From NCBI RefSeq assembly GCF_000335475.2, contig NZ_ANAH02000065.1, forward strand, positions 62,001-126,000: a stretch of 64,000 bases of DNA. The letters run 5' to 3'. How positions within the stretch are numbered: the first letter of the stretch is position 1; each line of letters begins with the position of its first letter. A program made the position numbers and the translations under genes. The DNA comes from Cystobacter fuscus DSM 2262 (lineage in GTDB: Bacteria > Myxococcota > Myxococcia > Myxococcales > Myxococcaceae). Shown here one piece after another: positions 1 to 9,073 of the stretch. The notes beneath the pieces were generated by a model that did no database searches, was not told where the DNA came from, and worked only from the letters and a program-made list of their open reading frames with translations.

Positions 1-1
1 G

Positions 2-295
2 CTGGGCGTGGTCGAGGTCGAGACGAAGGCGGAGGTGGTGGACCCGTCGGAGTGCGGCGACGAGGCCCTCTCGGGCACCACCACCATCAAGTCGGACGGC
101 CACACCGCCGTCATCACGTACGATGGCGCCACGGACTGTGATGAGTCCTCCACCGTGAAGTCGTCCCTCGACGGGGGCGCCTCGGTGGAACTCGAGGGCG
201 TGAGCTGCACGAGCGCCACCGGTCCCGCGATCTCGGCCTGGGGCCTGGGCCTGCTCGGGGCGCTGGGGCTGATGCGCCGCCGCGCCCGGCGCTGA
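2..295 (+). CDS. C-terminal part of a MYXO-CTERM-like surface protein (5' end outside window)
   Basis: Only about the last 97 codons are in the window; the frame is open to the left edge, so the start is missing. The visible part is Thr/Asp/Ser-rich with several Cys residues (extracytoplasmic style) and ends in a hydrophobic stretch, LGLLGALGL, followed by MRRRARR. A Cys-containing linker, one short transmembrane helix and a terminal Arg cluster is the layout of the MYXO-CTERM sorting signal that holds myxobacterial proteins at the cell surface. The catalytic or binding domain lies upstream and cannot be named. A strong hairpin follows the stop. Confidence 0.72.
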   Translation: MGVVEVETKAEVVDPSECGDEALSGTTTIKSDGHTAVITYDGATDCDESSTVKSSLDGGASVELEGVSCTSATGPAISAWGLGLLGALGLMRRRARR

Positions 296-313
296 GCCGC
301 GAGCGATGAAGTC

Positions 314-344
314 CTCCCCGGCGCCTGTCTCGAGCGCCGGGGAG
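314..344. terminator. Hairpin terminator between convergent genes
   Basis: A perfect 11-bp inverted repeat, CTCCCCGGCGC and GCGCCGGGGAG, with a 9-nt loop lies just after the MYXO-CTERM gene and just before the end of the minus-strand zinc-ribbon fragment. There is no long T tract, but position and stem strength fit a bidirectional terminator. Confidence 0.7.
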
Positions 345-349
345 TCTGC

Positions 350-585
350 TCACTGGAACCTGCGGCGATTCCTATCCGGCACCGCCGTGGTGGCGGTGCT
401 GGTCGCCACCTGCATGGCATCCGGCCCGCCCTCCGCGCAATCGGGGCATTGCGCCAGCTCGTCCCAGCACTCCATGTGCACGGCGAAGAGCTCTCCACAG
501 TCCTCACACGAAGACTCGACGACGACATTGGCGAACAAGCCCTTTGATTCCTCTCCACAGACAACACAGGGCAGGGAGTGCCTGG
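350..585 (-). pseudogene. 5'-truncated zinc-ribbon / RING-like protein gene
   Basis: The minus strand encodes a segment with paired Cys motifs: CVVCGEE, then CEDCGELF, HMECWDEL and CPDCAEGG, spaced like a small zinc-binding RING or double zinc-ribbon fold. It ends PDRNRRRFQ next to the hairpin at 314-344, so the C-terminus looks native. No ATG or GTG with a ribosome site begins it: upstream of about 585 the frame runs into the reverse strand of the gene-tail repeat at 587-703. I infer that recombination at that junction removed the 5' end. The frame stays open to 772, so a fused 140-residue product is formally possible. Function unknown. Confidence 0.45.
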
Positions 586-586
586 G

Positions 587-703
587 CTTGAGCGCTCGGC
601 TGTCTGGGAAGAGGTGGGAGTCGAGCAACGCCTGCTCGACACCTTCATGGGACGGCCTGATGCTGCAGTGGAGCGTTTGAAGGTGCGCCTGAAATAGACA
701 CGC
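587..703 (+). repeat. Gene-tail direct repeat 1, copy A
   Basis: This 117-bp block matches 5943-6059 with only 4 mismatches. Read from 587 it encodes LERSAVWEEVGVEQ, later LLDTFMGRPD, and ends AVERLKVRLK plus TAG at 695-697; the match runs 6 bp past the stop. Two of the three coding differences are synonymous in this frame, so it looks like the 3' end of a real gene whose body is absent. It contains a perfect 8-bp dyad (GTCGAGCA, 5-nt spacer, TGCTCGAC) at 620-640. Confidence 0.8.
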
Positions 704-1267
704 GCAGAGGAGCGGACGCGGCTCAAAGCGGCGGGTGCGCGTCCCCTGAGAGTAGAAGGTCCGCGAGGTCACTGTGACGCCGTCGAGAACCGTATTGGCC
801 GTGGCCGCGGAACGGGAGCCGCTTCCAGCCGCGGTTGCGCCGGACGGAAGGTCGAAATCCGTAGCTGGAGGAGGTGTGTCTCCGGCAGGGCGCGTTGGTC
901 GTCCTCGTTCATCTATGTAGCATTACGTGTCTGTACCCTCGAGGCCGCTGCTGTCCCGGGCTGAACGCATGACGAGAAAACCCTTCTCCGCCTCCCGATG
1001 ACAAAGATTCGCAATGCATACCTTCCCAAACCAAAAGCACCGCACATCCGGAGAAGTACTGAAGGCGAAGACCTCTCCCGACATGTACTCCGAAAGGGCA
1101 AAATGTAGCCCTGGTCCAATCAATACCAGGAGCGGAGCTGTTGTCACCTCCAGCGGCCCCGGAAGGAAAAAATCCCGTTTTTCTTGAAAATGATGCAATG
1201 TGCGTTGCAGTGAAGGCGTTTGCCTGAAAACCTGGGACTGCCCCGAAAGTCAGCCACGAGGCCCCGC
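704..1267. other. Gene-poor stretch, partly AT-richer
   Basis: No convincing gene. The part from about 1000 to 1220 is visibly AT-richer than its surroundings. A 91-codon minus-strand frame at 923-1198 has protein-like composition (for example EVFAFSTSPDVRCFWFGKV) but no clear ribosome site and no family I recognise; it may be another gene fragment. The right end should hold the promoter of the oxygenase gene at 1268. Confidence 0.4.
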
Positions 1268-2329
1268 ATGATTTCCGCTGCTCGTCACATCTCCCTGGTT
1301 GCTCCTGCTTCCTCGACGGATCACTCGCCCCAGAAGGACTCGGGGCTCGTGCTGGACTGCCGCCCCTTCCGGGCCCAGCTCCAGAAGCTCCTCGCCGAGC
1401 GCCGGATGCCGTCTCTCATCACGGAGACCGAGCGCTTCCTGTTCGAGGCCGAGCTGCTCTTCCATTCGTTTCCGGAGCCCCTCCGGCGAGCCGTCTGTGA
1501 GTTCAAGAGCGGACTGAGCCGCTACCCCTTCATCGTTCTCTCCGGGCTGCCCACGGATCCCGCGCTGCCGCCCACGCCCCTGAACTCGCGGCGGCCCAGC
1601 ATGGAGGGCAACCTGCTGGGGGAGGTCATCTCCGCCGCCTTCACGCGAGCGCTCGGCGAGCCCTTTGGCTATCTCCAGCAGAACGAGGGGGAGATCTTCG
1701 AGCACAACTCGCCGGTGAAGGTTCACGAGCGCGCCCAGTCCGGCGAGAGCTCGCTGGAGGAGCTGTTCTATCACACGGACGCTTCCTTCCATCCGCTGCC
1801 CCCGGACTTCGTGGTGCTCTGCTGCCTGCGTCCGGATCCGGAGCGCGCGGCCGTCACCTCGTTCTCCGCCCTGGATGACATCCTGGCCCGGCTCACGCCC
1901 CGGCAGCGCGAGGTGCTCGCCCAGCCGCGCTTCATGGCCGAGGGCGTGGAGTACGACTACGACGAGGTGGACGTGCGCGGCAACCGCAACCCGCTCGTGC
2001 CCCTGCTGCGCGGAACGCAGGAGCGCCCCTTCATCTTCTACGACCAGGACGTGCACCGCCCCCTGGACCCGGAGGCCGCCGAGGCGCTGAAGGCGCTGGA
2101 TGAGGTCATGGAGGCTTGCGCCCTGAGGGTGCGTCTGGACGCCGGGGACGTGGCCCTCTTCGACAACCGCCGGAGCATCCACAAGCGCTCGCCGTTCCAG
2201 TCGCACTACGATGGGACGGATCGCTGGTGCCTGCTCACCTACGTGAGCGCGAGCCGTCTGGAGGCGTGCACGGAGCGGCGCGCGCCCGGTCGACGCCGCA
2301 TCATCGACATGCCCGCCAACGTCCCCTGA
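1268..2329 (+). CDS. Fe(II)/2-oxoglutarate-dependent oxygenase, TauD/clavaminate synthase-like (AsnO/VioC type)
   Basis: A 353-residue protein. Metal ligands are visible as HTD within FYHTDASFHPLPPDF and a distal His in FDNRRSIHKRSPF, followed by the 2-oxoglutarate-binding Arg in GTDRWCLLTYV. The order and the phrase YDGTDRW are typical of the L-asparagine/L-arginine beta-hydroxylase group (AsnO, VioC), which hydroxylate free amino acids for nonribosomal peptides. The length (about 350) fits. ATG at 1268 is preferred over an upstream TTG because homology-like sequence begins later. No peptide synthetase genes are nearby, so this is an orphan and its substrate is unknown. Confidence 0.82.
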   Translation: MISAARHISLVAPASSTDHSPQKDSGLVLDCRPFRAQLQKLLAERRMPSLITETERFLFEAELLFHSFPEPLRRAVCEFKSGLSRYPFIVLSGLPTDPALPPTPLNSRRPSMEGNLLGEVISAAFTRALGEPFGYLQQNEGEIFEHNSPVKVHERAQSGESSLEELFYHTDASFHPLPPDFVVLCCLRPDPERAAVTSFSALDDILARLTPRQREVLAQPRFMAEGVEYDYDEVDVRGNRNPLVPLLRGTQERPFIFYDQDVHRPLDPEAAEALKALDEVMEACALRVRLDAGDVALFDNRRSIHKRSPFQSHYDGTDRWCLLTYVSASRLEACTERRAPGRRRIIDMPANVP

Positions 2330-2342
2330 GCCCCCAAGTGAC

Positions 2343-2368
2343 GGGCCCGCGCCACCGGGCGCGGGAGG
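2343..2368. terminator. Bidirectional hairpin between convergent genes
   Basis: An inverted repeat, CCCGCGCC (2346-2353) and GGCGCGGG (2358-2365), sits in the 42-bp gap between the oxygenase stop and the stop of the histidine kinase on the other strand. Confidence 0.65.
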
Positions 2369-2371
2369 CCG

Positions 2372-3988
2372 TCACGCGGCGTCGTCCGCGAGGACCTGGG
2401 GCTTCACGCTCTTTGCCGGACCCGTCTCGTCGTTCGCGATGGGGAACCGGAGGATGAAGGTGGTGCCCTGACCTGGCTGGCTCTGCACCTCGACGCGGCC
2501 CTGGTGGCGGGTGATGATGTTGTAGCTGATGGACAGGCCCAACCCCGTTCCCTTGCCAGGGGGCTTGGTGGTGAAGAACGGGGTGAAGAGCTTGGCGCGC
2601 ACCTCTGGCGGCATCCCATGCCCCGTGTCCGAGAAGCGCACCACCACCATATTCTCCTCCTGCTGCGTGGCAACGCGGATCTCCCCCCGCTCCGTGATGG
2701 CATGGGCGGCGTTGCTCAGCAGGTTGGTGAACACCTGGCTGAGCTGGGTGGGGTAGCCACGGATGAGCGGCACCTGCCCGTAGTCGTGCCGCACCTCGCA
2801 CCGGCCCTCGAACTGATGCATCATCATCTTCAACGCGGTGGCCAGCTCCTTGTTCAGGTCGACCAGCTGTGGCTGTGCGGTCTCCTCCCGGACGAAGCTC
2901 CTCAAGCTGTGGACGATGTCCTTCACGCGCTGGGCCCCCGCGCGCGAGTCCTGGAGCAGCTCGTCCACGTCTCCGAGCAGGTAGTCCAGGTTCTCCTCCT
3001 GCCGCAAGGCGCGCAGGCGCTCGAGCAGCTCGTCCGGCGGCCTCTTTCGCTCTGGACCCATGGCCTCTTCCAGCTCGGTGTAGAGCCGCAGCAGCCGCGT
3101 GAAGTACGAGACGTACTGGGTGAGCGAGGACAGGTTGCTCATGATGTAGCCCATGGGATTGTTGATCTCATGGGCGATGCCGGCCGCGACCTGTCCCAAC
3201 GAGGCCATGCGCTCGGACTGATGGATCTGGAGCTGCTGGGCCTCCAGCTCCCGGGTGGCGAGCCTCAGCTTCGCGGTCCGGCTCTGCACCAGCGCCTCCA
3301 ACTGGTCGCGGTGGTGGCGGAGCTCCTCCTCGCTCTGGCGCAGCAGCTCCTCGGCGCGCCGCCGTCGCTGCTCACTGCGCCACCCCAGGATGACGCTGCT
3401 GCAGGTGGAGAGGAAGGGCTGGAGGAACTCGATGACCCCCTCGTCATAACCTCCGGGGCGGTTGGCGATGCCCACCATCCCCACCATCTCTCCACCGGAC
3501 TTGAAGGGCAGACCCAGAAAGGCGCGCAAGGCGGGGTGTCCCTCGGGGATGCCACCCCGGCGCGAGTCCGTCGCGGGCGTGTTGGCCACCACCGGCTCCT
3601 TCCGGGTGAGCACGACTCCGAAGAGAGAACGGAGGTTGCGGAACTCCATGCCCGTGGGCGCCATCCGGGCGTAATGCTCCCTCAGCTCGTCCGTCCAGGC
3701 GATGTTGGTGATGGCGTGGGTCCGCAGGAAGGGCGAGCCATCCTCGTTGTGGTGCACCTCGCCAATGAAGCCGTATTCACTGTCTGTCAAATCGAGCAGT
3801 ACCCCGAGTAACTTGTTGAAAAGTCGACTCGTACCACTGCCCTCGATGAACTCCAGCTGCGCCTCGGTGAGGGCCTGGAGCAGGCGGTTGGAGCGTTGGA
3901 GCTGCTGCTCTGCAGGGCCGCGAGCCACAGCGGACGCGTCGGAAGGGGTGGACGGAGTAGTCTTCGCGGAGTCGGACGAAAAGCCCAA
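2372..3988 (-). CDS. GAF-domain sensor histidine kinase
   Basis: About 538 residues: a coiled N-terminus, a GAF domain (about 45-205, containing [13 protein letters not shown] and [19 protein letters not shown]), a coiled coil (about 210-260), then a kinase core. The H-box is [16 protein letters not shown], the N-box [15 protein letters not shown]1 DTGHGMP and G2 [10 protein letters not shown]; all key residues are present. There is no transmembrane helix, so it is a cytoplasmic sensor. The start is TTG at 3988, backed by a GAGGTGAG ribosome site. No response regulator is adjacent. Confidence 0.88.
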   Translation of the reverse strand: MGFSSDSAKTTPSTPSDASAVARGPAEQQLQRSNRLLQALTEAQLEFIEGSGTSRLFNKLLGVLLDLTDSEYGFIGEVHHNEDGSPFLRTHAITNIAWTDELREHYARMAPTGMEFRNLRSLFGVVLTRKEPVVANTPATDSRRGGIPEGHPALRAFLGLPFKSGGEMVGMVGIANRPGGYDEGVIEFLQPFLSTCSSVILGWRSEQRRRRAEELLRQSEEELRHHRDQLEALVQSRTAKLRLATRELEAQQLQIHQSERMASLGQVAAGIAHEINNPMGYIMSNLSSLTQYVSYFTRLLRLYTELEEAMGPERKRPPDELLERLRALRQEENLDYLLGDVDELLQDSRAGAQRVKDIVHSLRSFVREETAQPQLVDLNKELATALKMMMHQFEGRCEVRHDYGQVPLIRGYPTQLSQVFTNLLSNAAHAITERGEIRVATQQEENMVVVRFSDTGHGMPPEVRAKLFTPFFTTKPPGKGTGLGLSISYNIITRHQGRVEVQSQPGQGTTFILRFPIANDETGPAKSVKPQVLADDAA

Positions 3989-4152
3989 AGCAGCTCACCT
4001 CGAGTTTCCCGGATTCTACTCGCGAGGAGCGTTTCTTGCTCCCCCCTCCGAAACAATTCAGCCGGAGTGAAACACCGGTACAAAAAAGCAGACCACCGCG
4101 ATGCGCGGCGCCAACCCTCTCCCTCGGCACGGCCCTCATTCCGCCTCGACGC

Positions 4153-4188
4153 CCTGGTACCGGGGCCACGAGGGCTGAGCAGCCACGA
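4153..4188 (+). repeat. Gene-tail repeat 3, copy of the epimerase 3' end
   Basis: These 36 bp match 57373-57408, the end of the sugar-epimerase gene, with one mismatch. The match covers the codons for WYRGHEG, the TGA stop and 11 bp beyond it. Upstream the sequence is unrelated, so this is only a displaced gene tail, about 53 kb from its parent. Confidence 0.75.
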
Positions 4189-4408
4189 CCTTGGTTCTGG
4201 CCAGAGGGCGCCACAGCAGTGGAAGAAGCAGGGGGCTGGCGGTGCGGCCGGAGAGCTCATCGTCACCGGAGGATCGATCGCCGCCGCGGCCGGTAGTGTT
4301 CTCCTGGTCTGCTTGACCGTCAGCGCGGCCGTGGAAGGGGCGGAGACCCCGATCGACATCGCGGATGAGTTCTACGTCACGCACTTCTCGGCTACGGGAG
4401 GGCGCTGA
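4189..4408 (+). pseudogene. C-terminal fragment of an unknown membrane protein
   Basis: The plus strand encodes AAGELIVTGGSIAAAAGS, then VLLVCLTVSAAVEGAETPID and IADEFYVTHFSATGGR with a TGA at 4406-4408. It shows one hydrophobic helix and a soluble tail, reads like genuine protein, and has no usable start codon, so the gene has lost its 5' end, probably at the repeat just upstream. The general form (Gly/Ala-rich helix near the C-terminus) recalls myxobacterial toxin-like lipoproteins, but I cannot assign a family. Confidence 0.4.
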
Positions 4409-4830
4409 CGCGAATGCATGATGCCTTCTACGACTACAAGACCGAGAGTCCTGATACAGAGTTCGATCGGCTTGCATCCAAGCCCATCCTCTTCGCGGCT
4501 GAACGCACTCGGCACGGTGGTGGCCTCGGACACCACCAAGGTCATGCGAAGGATGCCCTGCGGCTCATCGCGGCGACTGGGCAGATCGTCGATCGCCCCT
4601 TCGAGATCGGCGATCGTCCGGGCGCATCGGACCTGAAGGGCGCGCCCTTCGTCGGTGAGCGACACGACCCTGGTTGTTCGGTGGAACAGCCGCGTCCCGG
4701 TCTGCGCCTCCAGCCTCGCGATCGCCTTGGCGACCGCAGACCGGGTGACGCGGAGCTTGAGAGCCGCTTGGGCGAAGCTGCCCGCGTCGGCTGCGGCCAG
4801 AAATATCCGTATGACATTCAGATCGTCCAT
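4372..4830 (-). pseudogene. LysR-family regulator, truncated after the DNA-binding domain
   Basis: From ATG 4830 the protein begins MDDLNVIRIFLAAADAGSF and continues through a complete winged helix-turn-helix (about residues 1-65) and linker helix to GILRMTLVVSEATTV near residue 107. LysR proteins normally continue for about 190 more residues of effector-binding domain; here the frame becomes unrelated sequence at about 4501 and stops at 4372. It is divergent from the epimerase gene at 4934, the usual LysR/target layout, so the pair was probably transferred together and then broken. Confidence 0.7.
4414..4500 (+). pseudogene. N-terminal stub of an unknown gene
   Basis: Six bases after the previous fragment's stop an ATG opens MHDAFYDYKTESPDTEFD, then RLASKPILF. 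This reads like a protein start closely coupled to the fragment upstream, as in toxin/immunity pairs. It runs into the reverse strand of the LysR fragment near 4500, where both coding signals end, so 4490-4505 is a recombination junction. Function unknown. Confidence 0.35.
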
Positions 4831-4933
4831 CCAACCTCTTGGGGAACATCGGGGGCCAGAGTGGGGAGCCTCATTCGTCAATCAGCAGACTACATTGAGG
4901 ATTGGAGAAGTCACTCACAAAGGAGAACGGCGC
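4831..4933. promoter_or_regulatory. Divergent promoter region between LysR remnant and epimerase
   Basis: The 103-bp intergenic segment is AT-richer than its surroundings and should hold both promoters and a LysR binding site. A strong ribosome site, AAAGGAG at 4919-4925, precedes the epimerase ATG at 4934. I cannot mark the operator with certainty. Confidence 0.45.
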
Positions 4934-5947
4934 ATGACCCGAAAGACAGTCCTCGTGACGGGCGCAAACGGCTACATCGGAAACGCGGTCGCCAAGGCGT
5001 TCAGCCGCGCCGGGTGGAAGGTCTACGGCCTGGTCCGGCGCGCGGAGGCGGCCAACGATCTGGCTCGTCATGAGATCCACCCGGTCATCGGTACGCCGGA
5101 AGATCTGTCCTTCCTGGATCAGACCGAGGGCTCGGTGTTCGACGTGATCGTGTCGAATACCGAAGACCCCAAGAATGCGGTCGACCATCTGGCGAAGGTT
5201 CGCACGATGATGAACACGATCGTGCGCCGGAGCGAGGACGCCGGAGTCCGTCCGCTGGTCATGTTCTCCAGTGGTTGCAAAGATTACGGCATGATGGCCG
5301 AAAAGCACGGCGATGCAGCGCTTGCCCCCCACACGGAAAACAGCCCGCTCAATCCTCCTGAGGTGCTGATTGCGCGGTGCACGCTCGGCGCGACGCTGCT
5401 CGACAAGGTTCAGACGCCCTATGACGCGATCGTCCTGCGCCCGACGATCGTCTATGGATTGTCATCCAGTCTCTACGGTTCGCTGTTCGATCTGGCAGCA
5501 AAGAGTGATGGCGTCCTCAGGTTCATGGCCGATCCAAACGCCGTGATGCACTCCTGCCACGTCGATGACTGTGCCGAGGCCTATGTGATGCTCGCTGAGC
5601 ATCCGAACCGCAGCGGGGTTGTGGGCCAAGCCTTCAACATCTCAAACGCGCGATATGAGACGGCGCAGCAGATCGGAGAGGCGCTGGCGCGCTCTTATGG
5701 GCTCACGCTGGAGTTTGCCGCGCCGGAAGACGGTTCGGGTTTGAATTTAAACTCCGTGCACGGCCTCGCCAATTCCTGGCAGTGGGTTGGCTCGGACAAA
5801 ATCCGCGCCGTCATCGGCTGGAAGGAACGGCGAGCGACCTTCGCCGAGGCGATCGAAGAATACCGCCTCGCCTACGAGGCGATAGTTCCCGCCAAGAACC
5901 AACATGTGCGCGACGCCGCCGGAGCCCCAGGAGTGTGTCGGACTTGA
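4934..5947 (+). CDS. NAD(P)-dependent epimerase/dehydratase-family protein, foreign-looking, altered C-terminus
   Basis: About 337 residues with an extended-SDR Rossmann motif TGANGYIGNAV near the N-terminus. The usual YxxxK is not obvious: MFSSGCKDYGMM carries a Ser and a Tyr, but Lys does not follow at +4. HSCHVDDCAEAYVMLAEHP is the typical C-terminal substrate-domain stretch. Base use differs from neighbours: of the 60 bases at 5161-5220 only 33 are G or C, far below most of the window. The last residues after EEYRLAYEAIVPAK look unrelated to the family, and the stop at 5945-5947 lies inside the gene-tail repeat, so the native C-terminus was probably lost. Substrate unknown. Confidence 0.72.
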   Translation: MTRKTVLVTGANGYIGNAVAKAFSRAGWKVYGLVRRAEAANDLARHEIHPVIGTPEDLSFLDQTEGSVFDVIVSNTEDPKNAVDHLAKVRTMMNTIVRRSEDAGVRPLVMFSSGCKDYGMMAEKHGDAALAPHTENSPLNPPEVLIARCTLGATLLDKVQTPYDAIVLRPTIVYGLSSSLYGSLFDLAAKSDGVLRFMADPNAVMHSCHVDDCAEAYVMLAEHPNRSGVVGQAFNISNARYETAQQIGEALARSYGLTLEFAAPEDGSGLNLNSVHGLANSWQWVGSDKIRAVIGWKERRATFAEAIEEYRLAYEAIVPAKNQHVRDAAGAPGVCRT

Positions 5948-6059
5948 GCGCTCGGCTGTCTGGGAAGAGGTGGGCGTCGAGCAACGCCTGCTCGACACCT
6001 TCATGGGACGGCCTGATGCTGCAGTGGAGCGCTTGAAGGTGTGCCTGAAATAGGCACGC
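5943..6059 (+). repeat. Gene-tail direct repeat 1, copy B
   Basis: Second copy of the 117-bp block at 587-703 (4 mismatches). Read from 5943 it encodes the same gene tail ending AVERLKVCLK, with TAG at 6051-6053. The dyad GTCGAGCA/TGCTCGAC is conserved at 5976-5996. It overlaps the stop of the preceding epimerase and lies beside the end of the arginine operon. Confidence 0.8.
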
Positions 6060-6219
6060 TCACCCTGGCGCGGTGTGACCGCGGAGGACAACGTCCTGCA
6101 TGCGCTGGATGACATCGGCCCCGACACGGATGTCACAAGGGGCCCGTCCGCCGCGACTTCATCTATGAGTGCGATGGAGACGCTCCCGGCGGGGAGGGGC
6201 CGCCGGGAGCCGCCGGGGC
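6060..6219. other. Intergenic spacer after the repeat
   Basis: The plus strand can be read as RGVTAEDNVLHALDDIGPD, which looks protein-like and may be another fragment, but it has no start or family match I can name. Otherwise I see only GC-rich inverted repeats near 6183-6217 (CTCCCGGCGGGGAG, then GCCGCCGGGAG) that could help terminate argF. Confidence 0.3.
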
Positions 6220-7120
<901 letters not shown>

Positions 7121-7124
<4 letters not shown>

Positions 7125-8566
7125 AGTGCAGCCTCCTGCAGCGAGTCGAAGAGGGTGGCGAGCCGGGGGATGGCCGTGGCCATCTCCCGCGCGCGCGCCG
7201 CGTGGGACTTGAGTTCCACCAGTTGTTTCTCCACCGACGCGGGGCCGGTGCCCCCCGCGTTGGCCTTGCGCTCCACCGCGCGCCGCGGATCCGCGCTCTT
7301 GAGCACCTCGGCGTCGAAGCGCGCATCCACCGACTGGGCCAGCTCCAGCGTCACCTGCGCCAGCGGCAGCCCCTTCTCCTGGCACGCGCGCACCAGCGCG
7401 CCCGTGGACTTGTAGGCCGTGCGGAAGGGAATGCCCTTCATCGCCAGCGCCTCGGCCACGTCCGTGGCCTGCATGTAGTCCGACTCCACCGCGGCCAGGC
7501 ACTTCTCCTTGTCGAAGTACACCTTGCCCAGCGCCAGGTGGAGCATGGACAGCACGCTGGTGAGCAGCGGCCCCGTCTCCAGCAACACCTGCCGGTCCTC
7601 CTGCAGGTCGCGGCTGTAGCCCACCGGCAGGCCCTTCACGAGCACCGCCAGGTTGGTCAGGTTGCCCACCGCGCGTCCCGCCTTGCCACGGATGAGCTCG
7701 AAGACGTCCGGGTTGCGCTTCTGCGGCATCATGCTCGAGCCGCAGGCGATCTCCCCGTCCAGCTTCACGAAGCCGAACTCGGGCGAGGCGAAGTCGTAGA
7801 AGTCCGTGGCCACGCGGCTGGCGTGCAGCAGCGAGCGCATCGCCGCGTACGCGAAGTCCATGGCGAAGTCGCGGTCGCCCACCGTGTCCAGGCCGTTCAT
7901 CGTCACGCGGGGAAAGCGCAACAGCTCGCGCGTCACCTCGCGATCGATGGGCAGGGACGTGCCGCCGATGGCGCCCACGCCCAGGGGCATCGGCGCCACG
8001 CTCTGCAGCACGAAGCCGAGCGCGTCCACGTCCCGGACGAACATGGCCGCGTAGCCACACAGCTGGTAGGCCAGGGAGATGGGCTGCGCGCGCTGGCGGT
8101 GCGTATAGGAGGGGAGGATGACGCCGCGCTCGGCCTCGGCCCGGGCCACGAGGCCCTCGATGAGCGTGGCCAGCACGCCGAGCGTCTCGGCCACCTTCTC
8201 GCGCACGTGCAGCCGCAGGTCGACCGCCACCTGATCATTGCGCGAGCGCCCGGTGTGCAGCAGGCCCGCGCGCTCACCCAGCACGCGGGTGATCTCCACC
8301 TCCACGGCCATGTGCACGTCTTCCTCGTCGGCCAGCCGCAGCGTGCCCGCCTGGGAGGCCTTCCAGATGGCCACGAGCTGCTCGCGGATGGCGCGCGCGT
8401 CCTCGGAGGGAATGAGGCGGGTGCGCGAGAGCATGGTGAGGTGGGCGAGGCTGCCCACCACATCCTCGCGCAGCAGGGCCTTGTCGAGCGACAGCGAGCT
8501 GGTGAAGGCCAACACTTCCGGGTGGAGGCCGGTTCCGCCCGTCGCGGCCGTCTTGGCAATCGTCAT
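7121..8566 (-). CDS. argH: Argininosuccinate lyase
   Basis: A 481-residue enzyme for the last arginine step, splitting argininosuccinate into arginine and fumarate. The family signature GSSMMPQKRNPD is present near residue 280, HTGRSRNDQVA lies near residue 103 and THRQRAQPISLAY near 155; the length is typical. The ATG at 8566 overlaps the argR stop (ATGA) and its own stop overlaps the argF start, so the three genes are translationally coupled. argG is not in this window and must be elsewhere. Confidence 0.95.
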
Positions 8567-9048
8567 GGGGTGTCTTCCTTTCCAAAGAAGGCTTTCAACT
8601 TCCGGTTCAACGTGCGCGTGGAGCGGCCCCGCGCCGGGGCGACGAAGATGGTGTCATCTCCGGCGAGCGTCCCCAGGCACTCGAGCAGCCGCGCGTGATC
8701 GATGGCCGAGGCCACCAGGGGCGCGGAGCCGGGACGGGTGCGGACGACGACGAGCATCTCGTTGTCCTCCACCGAGAGGATCATCTCCCCCAGCTCCATC
8801 AATCGGGACTCGCCCCCGCGCGGGGGGGCCGCCTCCAGGCCGTACACCGTGCCGCCCTCGGGCAGGGACACGCGCATGGCGCCCAGCTGCGCCAGGTCCC
8901 TCGAGAGCGTGGCCTGGGTGACGTCGAAGCCCTCGCGCGAGAGCAGCTGTCCCAGCTCCTCCTGGGTACCCACCTGGTGCGTGCGCACGATGCGGCGGAT
9001 GGCGTCCTGGCGCGCGGCCTTGTCTCCATTGTTCCGAAGCGGACTCAC
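8563..9048 (-). CDS. argR: Arginine repressor ArgR
   Basis: A 161-residue hexameric repressor/activator that senses arginine. The N-terminal winged helix includes IRRIVRTHQVGTQEEL and VTQATLSRDLAQLGAMRV; the C-terminal domain has NEMLVVVRTRPGSAPLVA and the arginine-binding GTLAGDDTIFVAP. GTG at 9048 is the best start since the homology begins just after it. It lies inside the operon it probably controls, 25 bp after argJ-argB and overlapping argH, which implies feedback control through the ARG box before argC. Confidence 0.92.
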   Translation of the reverse strand: MSPLRNNGDKAARQDAIRRIVRTHQVGTQEELGQLLSREGFDVTQATLSRDLAQLGAMRVSLPEGGTVYGLEAAPPRGGESRLMELGEMILSVEDNEMLVVVRTRPGSAPLVASAIDHARLLECLGTLAGDDTIFVAPARGRSTRTLNRKLKAFFGKEDTP

Positions 9049-9073
9049 GTTGTAGGGCCTCCGGGGTCCTGGC

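Noticed and set aside
923-1198. Small minus-strand open frame of 91 codons in AT-richer DNA
   Set aside because: Protein-like composition but no ribosome site or known family; mentioned in the gap entry only.
6060-6219. Possible protein fragment RGVTAEDNVLHALDDIG
   Set aside because: Too short and without start or homologue I can name.
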